In this document: positions 55,919-62,000 of the stretch, in pieces
Position numbering within the stretch: position 1 is the first letter of the stretch
Layout of the letters: each line of letters begins with the position of its first letter
From: Glandiceps talaboti
Lineage: Eukaryota; Hemichordata; Enteropneusta; Spengelidae
Assembly (NCBI RefSeq): GCF_964340395.1
Contig: NC_135560.1
Location: 11,382,598 to 11,444,597, forward strand
Reading direction: 5' to 3'
Length of the DNA: 62,000 bases
Position numbers and translations under genes: made by a program
The notes under the pieces: generated by a model
Database searches by the model: none
The model's input: the letters and a program-made list of their open reading frames with translations, nothing else
What the model was told of the DNA's origin: nothing

Positions 55919-58889
55919 TTTGTAAACATCGATCTTTTGACGTCGCCCCCTAGTCTCAGGATGGAATAATAATATGTTTATTTAGCTGTGAGATATCTGA
56001 TAGTTTAGATGAAATGATATCCGGACACACAAATATATACATGTACAAATTACAACAAAGAAATGTGTATTTCATGACTTGTAGACATAATCAGGCCAAG
56101 TACTTGCTATAAACAATTACCATAGTGCTTTGAGGACAGAATTTATGCCTTAGTAACAGTAAATGGCACTATTTTATTTTTTGACAAAAATTTTTGTTTG
56201 TATGTTTAGCGTATTTATATTGATGTATTTGTGGAAACATGATTGTGTGATCACACTCAGGGATCGAACTCGACCAGCATCTCACAGATTTACAATATGT
56301 TGACGAATGAATAGATAGTCATGAGCCGTTTATTCGTACTATGTAAATACAGATGTTAAAACATGAATGTCAAGACATTGGGCGTAGTATCATCAATGAA
56401 TAGTAGACAAGTAATTCAACCAGAAACAGTCAGTTCTAGGAAACGTTTTGTGTATTTTTCAATTGGGAAAATTTAACTATGAAAAATCATGGCAACATGA
56501 TACAGTTACTGAGGCTTTTAAAAGTTTTTGATTGCGTTCATTATGTTATGTTATTGTTGTAAACCACTGTCTGTGAGTCCCTTTTACAGCATTGCTAAGC
56601 TAAGCTATGGTATGCTCCCTCAGTCATCAGCCAGCGTGAAAATATGTTATGGTTTGCAATGAGAATGGCTGTCATGTGATGACACTAAACACATGTCATT
56701 CGTTATTCCCACTGGTACTATGCTAACATTACAGAGTTCAAGGTGATTTGTTCCTCCTTCTGTGTGACTAGCTCCTCATCCCCAGAGAGTTTCACCGAAA
56801 TCTATAGAAATACCAAAAAAAAAAAACCACTAGAGGCCAATTTGTATTGTTTCTATTATTCCAGAGATACTGGAATAGAAATATCAAAAGACTAGAGGCC
56901 AATTTATATTGTTTCTGTTTTTTAAGAGATACTGTGGTGACACAGAATGCAAATCAGTAGATATACACAGCCACAGATTTTACACATGCAAGGATTTCAA
57001 TGGAATTGTTCAACCAGCTGTTGTAATTGCAATGTGTTATGTTTACACAAATAATGTCTGCCATGATGTTTTCATTTTAAGTGGTTTCGCCACATTTTAT
57101 GTAATCTGTTGAGTTCTTACTTACGCAGACTATACAGAGTGTTCCAGATTCTAGCATGAATGTAAGGATAGAATATGCATAGTGCTGAACAAAGATAAAA
57201 GTCGGCATTTTACATTTGACCGTGTTTTACTAATCCTGATTTAAAAAAATAAAGAAAACAAAATTGAATACTAAAACTAACCGGTCAGTGAAGCAAACAT
57301 TAAAAGAAATATTTGCTATGAATTTTCAATGATGAACTAGTCATAACTTACTGAAGTCAGAATGACAGTCAACAATAAAGGTACACAGATACAGGTGCAC
57401 AGTTCCTGGGTTTTTCAAATAGTAAATTTATCTGTCAAAAGAGTGATAGCTTATTGAACCACTGTAGTGCAAAATAACCATAATAATGCGTACATGTTAA
57501 TATAAATCATTTTGAAAAGTGGTTATTTTTAACCATTTTTTGCTTTTCTTTTTTTTTTTTTACTTTAAAAAAAAAAAATGATTTGCCAAGAGATGAATAA
57601 CATGAGTATGATACACATCATGCATTTTGTAAGAGGAGTGTGTTCCCAGGCTTTGTAATGGATTTGCCCTTAAAAATAACTATACAATGTACAGATTTGA
57701 CCAGAATTCCTTCATCCTGTCCCATTGCTGAAACTGTGACAAACCTGTAGATAAGACACAAATTAGATAGAAAGACCATCCTGTCCTACCATCGACAAGT
57801 AGATTACTGTCATAATGCACTCATTAATTAGAATCACGGTGACTGGTACTCCATATGAGATTACTGATTGATAAACAAACTGTGTTGTGGACTCATTGGT
57901 GATTGTCACAAAGTGTCACAGAGATTACTTTGATTTGTACCGTACCAAAATACACCAAAACCATTAAGAGTCTTAATATCTATTAAAATTACGTTAATTG
58001 GAATTATTTTACATCAGTTAGAATACTAATGGAAAGATCAAGTAATTATTTGAGAAGTGTACCAATTTGATGAGAGCAATTTACAGACAGGTTTGTTCAT
58101 GCCAAGCAAACCTCACTGTATTCAAAGATTGTGTTTGTTTATGTAACTGTGATGGTAGAATTCTCAATGAAATGTACACTGTAGCGATGACAGGATAGTC
58201 ATTTCGTACATTCCATAGATGTAAACTCATCCCTTTTATATGCACCTACAATGTACACGATGGTCTGGTATTATTTTCTTCACATTACATAAGTATCTGC
58301 TAAATTTTTAGAACCTGAGTAACAGAGAAGAGAGCATTTCATTGAGTTTATACAGCATGTATGTATATCGCAAGCATTATGTTGGTTCAAGGGGGGAAAC
58401 ATGGTAGAATTAATTTAGGTAAATTTACCTCACCAGTGTGTTACAAAAACACAGATCTGGTCACAGTAGCATACATAAATATGTATAGCTTTGTGACACA
58501 ATCATACAGTATATTGTAAACACAGTAAATGTATTGCTTTTAAGTGTTTATATAAAAGTAAGGATACACTAGCTGCAACTGGAAGGTTTTGTCTGAAACT
58601 TCTGTTGAATATGACTTTAATACTCATAATATCATCCACCCTACACACTATATCACCTGTCGGTAAACAAATAAATATTTAGCAGTGCATCTAGTATAGT
58701 TCAGTACGTCCAGTCAGATTAATTTGTAGATCTTCACCCTAAAAATCAGGGCCCAATGAATTACACAGTTTCAAGTATTATTTTAAGATAAAATAAACCT
58801 GTAAGGCTGACATATACATTGTCTAAATATTGCTATTTAAAATATATTGTTGGCTAAATATATTGTTGGCTGTCCGATCAAAAAAAAAT
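55919..58889. other. BNC intron 2, no recognised gene
   Basis: T-run/A-run pair at 57549-57579 and the 56795 duplication. I looked for the next basonuclin exon (pattern VEIVQSNVVFDISS) on the plus strand and did not find it. Confidence 0.45.
56795..56935. repeat. Tandem duplication of about 75 bp
   Basis: agaaata..., ctagaggccaattt, tattgtttct and agagatact occur twice in succession, with a poly(A) run in the first copy. Confidence 0.8.
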
Positions 58890-59470
58890 AATACCCAAGC
58901 TATAGCTAGTGCATATCTGCTCACAACAAGCATGATACACGTTCAGTTGTGAAGACATCAATTTCACAAATCGTTGAGTGCTTGAGAAATTTACTCTACA
59001 AAAATTGATATAACTGGTCATTAAATTGCTGTAAAAACGTGTATAGTAATATCTGTACACAGCAAACGTGCCTTACTGCATTTTCTATTCCAAAGACATT
59101 GAGTCTTTGAATGTCGTGACAAATCATTTTATGTCCTGATTGTCGAATTTTCGAGAAATTACATATTGTGCAAAATTAACTAGACATATTAAATTGCAAT
59201 GAATACATGTACGGAATACATTGTATCTGCACACAGTAAACATGCTTCACTACATTTTCTGTTGCGAAGATATCGATTTTGAAAAATAGTCCTAAAATGC
59301 TTTCTGTGACCTGATCGTAGAGTGCTTGACACATTACATTAAATATACCAAAATTGCCGTAACCTAGTCATGTTAAATTGCTGTGAATACATTTACAAAT
59401 AATATCTACACGCAGCTAACATCATGCGTCACTACGTTTTCTGTTGCAAGGACATCGATTTTGGGATGGT
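58890..59470. repeat. Three to four diverged copies of a roughly 170-bp unit
   Basis: Shared blocks are tctgcacacagtaaacatgc, cactacattttctgttgc, gaagacatcgatttt and ttaaattgctgtgaatac. Copies start near 58905, 59053, 59225 and 59405. Confidence 0.8.
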
Positions 59471-60619
59471 TTAAAATTCAACTTTTTTGGCAACATGAGG
59501 TGTTTGTCATGTGATCGGTGGTGATAGTCACGGACACATTAGTGTTTTAATGAGGTGACACCAGACACAACTGGTGCTATGTTGTCAAGTATTGTCTGTT
59601 AAAGGTGATTGTATAACGTTGCCCCCCCCCCCCCCCTGTGGTGTGTCAGGTGAGCTTTGGTGAGATGAAACCAGGGAATGCGATACCTGTCGCTGTTCCA
59701 ATCCTGAACTTTAACCTACCAAACTAAGTAGTAGTCTGTCATTGATAGTTTTGTAAATTGTCACAAAAATTGATTATTTCAATCTGTATCTGTGTTATTT
59801 TGGGGTTGTTAAGCAACACATGGGACAAAATTACTGATACCAAGTTAGTTAGGTCCTATTAATTCGCCTACATACTTTTACAGACTTCATATTGTTGATC
59901 ATACACTTACGATAACAAGTTATTACAGCCACGATACCATTTGATAAAAAAAAAAAATTCCATAAAAAAAAACCTCCACAAAGGTACAAAATCTAATCAG
60001 AAATTCAAGCAATTACTATGCTTTGTAACTACAGATTTTAATGTTTGTTTACTCATAATATTGACTTTGTAATTATGGTTGGTTTTATGGTGGAGAGGTA
60101 AATAAATGACAAAGATGTTATCTTGCGACAACAATAATTGTCAAAATGTTATCTCCCAACAACAATAAATGACATGATAGGTACAAGGAGGTAGATTTGA
60201 TAAGATAATAGTGTCACTAATATAGTCCATTCAGCATTTATTTATAGCGTAGGTGTTGACAGAAACCTGTAAAGTGACAAAATAGATGACCAATAATGAC
60301 TGTCATTAGATTACAGTGCTGCATTTCAGACAAATCTTGACCTTGGTTGTCATGATTCTTGTCTTTGGACAGAAAGGTTTCGTGATGAGACCAGTCTTCT
60401 CCCAATGTCTATTTCACTGGAAGGTTTACAAACTAACTGTTGTTGCTAGGAGACCAGGAAGGGCGTGTCCTCATCCTGATAATGATGATGATGATGATGA
60501 TGGTGATGATGTTTTTGAAGTCTGCTGATTGTCATGATACATTTTTGACATAAATGGTACAAAGGGATTGAAATTATAGTAATTTGCACCAGGGTTGTAT
60601 GCCTAAATTTCACAGGATG
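59471..60619. other. BNC intron 2, no recognised gene
   Basis: Contains the poly(C) run and a (GAT)n at 60480-60515. The 70-codon frame at 60316 depends on that microsatellite and is not credible. Confidence 0.45.
59622..59637. repeat. Poly(C) run
   Basis: An uninterrupted C run of about 16; likely length-variable and sequencing-prone. Confidence 0.9.
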
Positions 60620-61200
60620 GCAGAGTCATGTAACTGTGTCCAAGGAAAGCACTGCAACCAGACATGGCTGTCAAACCTGTTAGACTGGGTTACCCACACC
60701 TGGTACCACAGTATCCTGTAACCTTATTCAGGGAAAGCACTGCAACCAGACATAGCTATCAAATCTGATAGGCCCAGACCTGGTACCACAGTATCCTATA
60801 ACCTTATTCAAGGAAGACACTGCAACCAGACATAGCTATCAAACCTGATAGGCCCAAACCTGGTACCACAGTATCCTGTAGCCTTATTCAAGGAAGGCAC
60901 TGCTACAAGACATAGCTATCAAACCTGATAGGCCCAAACCTGGTACCACAGTATCCTGTAGCCTTATTGAGGGAAGGCACTGCAACCAGACATACATGTA
61001 GCTATCAAACCTGCATGATAGGCCCAGACCTTGTACCACAGTATCCTGTAACTTTATTCAGAGAAGGCACTGCAGCCAGACATACAAAAAGTGTAGCTAT
61101 CAAACCTTATAGGCCCAGACCTGGTACCACAGTATCCTGATAACCTTATTCAAGGAGACACTGCAACCTGCAGACATTGCTATCAAACGTGGTAGACCCC
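60620..61200. repeat. Minisatellite, unit about 81 bp, seven copies
   Basis: Units contain gataggcccagacctggtac, cacagtatcctgtaacctta, ttcagggaaagcactgcaac and cagacatagctatcaaacc. Small insertions (acatgtag, acaaaaagtgt) distinguish copies. Confidence 0.92.
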
Positions 61201-62000
61201 TTATAAGACCCAGTTCTGGTTTGTCAATGCCCTCTACAAGAAACTCATTCCAACAAAGATGGCTGCTTTTGTTATTATCAACACGGTACTAATACAATCA
61301 CAGGTACATGTACAAACAATGAGCTTTGATAACAGACTGAGACTGCAATAAATCAATTTTGTGCCTATGATTATGAAATTCAGAGCCTGTTTCTCAATTG
61401 TTCCATAAAGATGTTTTATGTACTTCTAATGATAATTTATTGTTAATATTTAAAATGAGGATACTATCTGTGTTGCAGGGACTCTACAAACGTATTAAAA
61501 ATGAAAAATACTTACTTATTCAACAGTATTTCTGTACTGTTATCAGTATACTACTACAGAATATACCCACATGGCTCATCCAACGTACCCTACTCAAAGA
61601 GTGAAGAAATTTTCACAAAAATATTTTTGTGTTTATACCACTGAGATTTCTTTGTCATTGGGAAGTATTTTGAACTGAAAATCACAGACTGTGTTATAAA
61701 AAGGGAATGGTTGAAAGTGTATAAGGAACTCCTGAACGTTTTTATCAAATTTTTCTTTCCTTGTTATTTTACATGTAGTTCCTCCAATTCTTGTAACCTG
61801 ATTTAGATTTTACCACTAGCACTGTGGCATTAATTTGATTTCCTGGTTAACACCATGAATTCTATTCCACACACTACATATGCATTATTATAGGAACACG
61901 TGAGAATAAGTTGATCGGCTAAGTTCTTGTTCTATTTTGACCCTCTAGCATGAAGTTAAATTGTATTACAGGTACAAGAATTACAATACATGTATGTTGT
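61201..62000. other. BNC intron 2, end of window
   Basis: No exon or element supported up to the edge. Confidence 0.45.

Noticed and set aside
19-62000. CRISPR arrays, operons, prokaryotic promoters or phage genes
   Set aside because: Tandem arrays here have no spacer-repeat alternation of CRISPR type, and the gene structure is spliced and eukaryotic.

Overview
This is nuclear DNA from an animal. It is AT-rich, has short exons with GT/AG splice sites and long introns, and is full of minisatellites, microsatellites and inverted-repeat transposons. There is no prokaryotic gene organisation. The two recognisable genes are a centlein (CNTLN) homologue and a basonuclin (BNC) homologue. Together with the repeat style they suggest a non-vertebrate bilaterian, probably marine (lancelet, hemichordate, echinoderm or lophotrochozoan). 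The sequence alone does not decide which.

Layout. (1) Positions 1-35,651, minus strand: the 5' part of a centlein gene. Nine phase-compatible exons (35,651 down to 2,100) encode about 190 N-terminal residues, including the hallmark core ADKEFVWSLWKRLQ. The gene continues beyond base 1. Its introns hold a dense set of tandem arrays with units of about 4 to 120 bp, two inverted-repeat miniature transposons and a 5'-truncated LINE tail. (2) Positions 35,652-36,256: about 600 bp between two divergent start codons, apparently a shared bidirectional promoter. (3) Positions 36,257 to beyond 62,000, plus strand: the 5' end of a basonuclin gene. It has a three-codon first exon (ATGGCGGCG, then gtaagt), an intron of about 16 kb, and a 103-bp second exon at 52,441-52,543 encoding the Cys-rich N-terminal motif. 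Later exons are not in the window. A degenerate copy of the start of exon 2 lies 109 bp upstream of the real one. (4) Positions 54,165-55,918, inside the next basonuclin intron: a CpG-richer segment bounded by short inverted repeats. It holds a minus-strand two-exon mini-gene with a poly(A) signal and a second small ORF, probably a DNA transposon or its remnant. (5) The rest is intronic sequence with degenerate tandem repeats.

The most informative result is the head-to-head CNTLN-BNC pair. From memory, human CNTLN and BNC2 are also divergent neighbours on chromosome 9p22 but lie hundreds of kilobases apart. Here the start codons are about 600 bp apart, so this window may show a compact, ancestral state of that linkage. 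Long ORFs over the 24-bp and 30-bp arrays (up to 491 codons) are artefacts of repeat units divisible by three. No rRNA, tRNA or CRISPR was seen.
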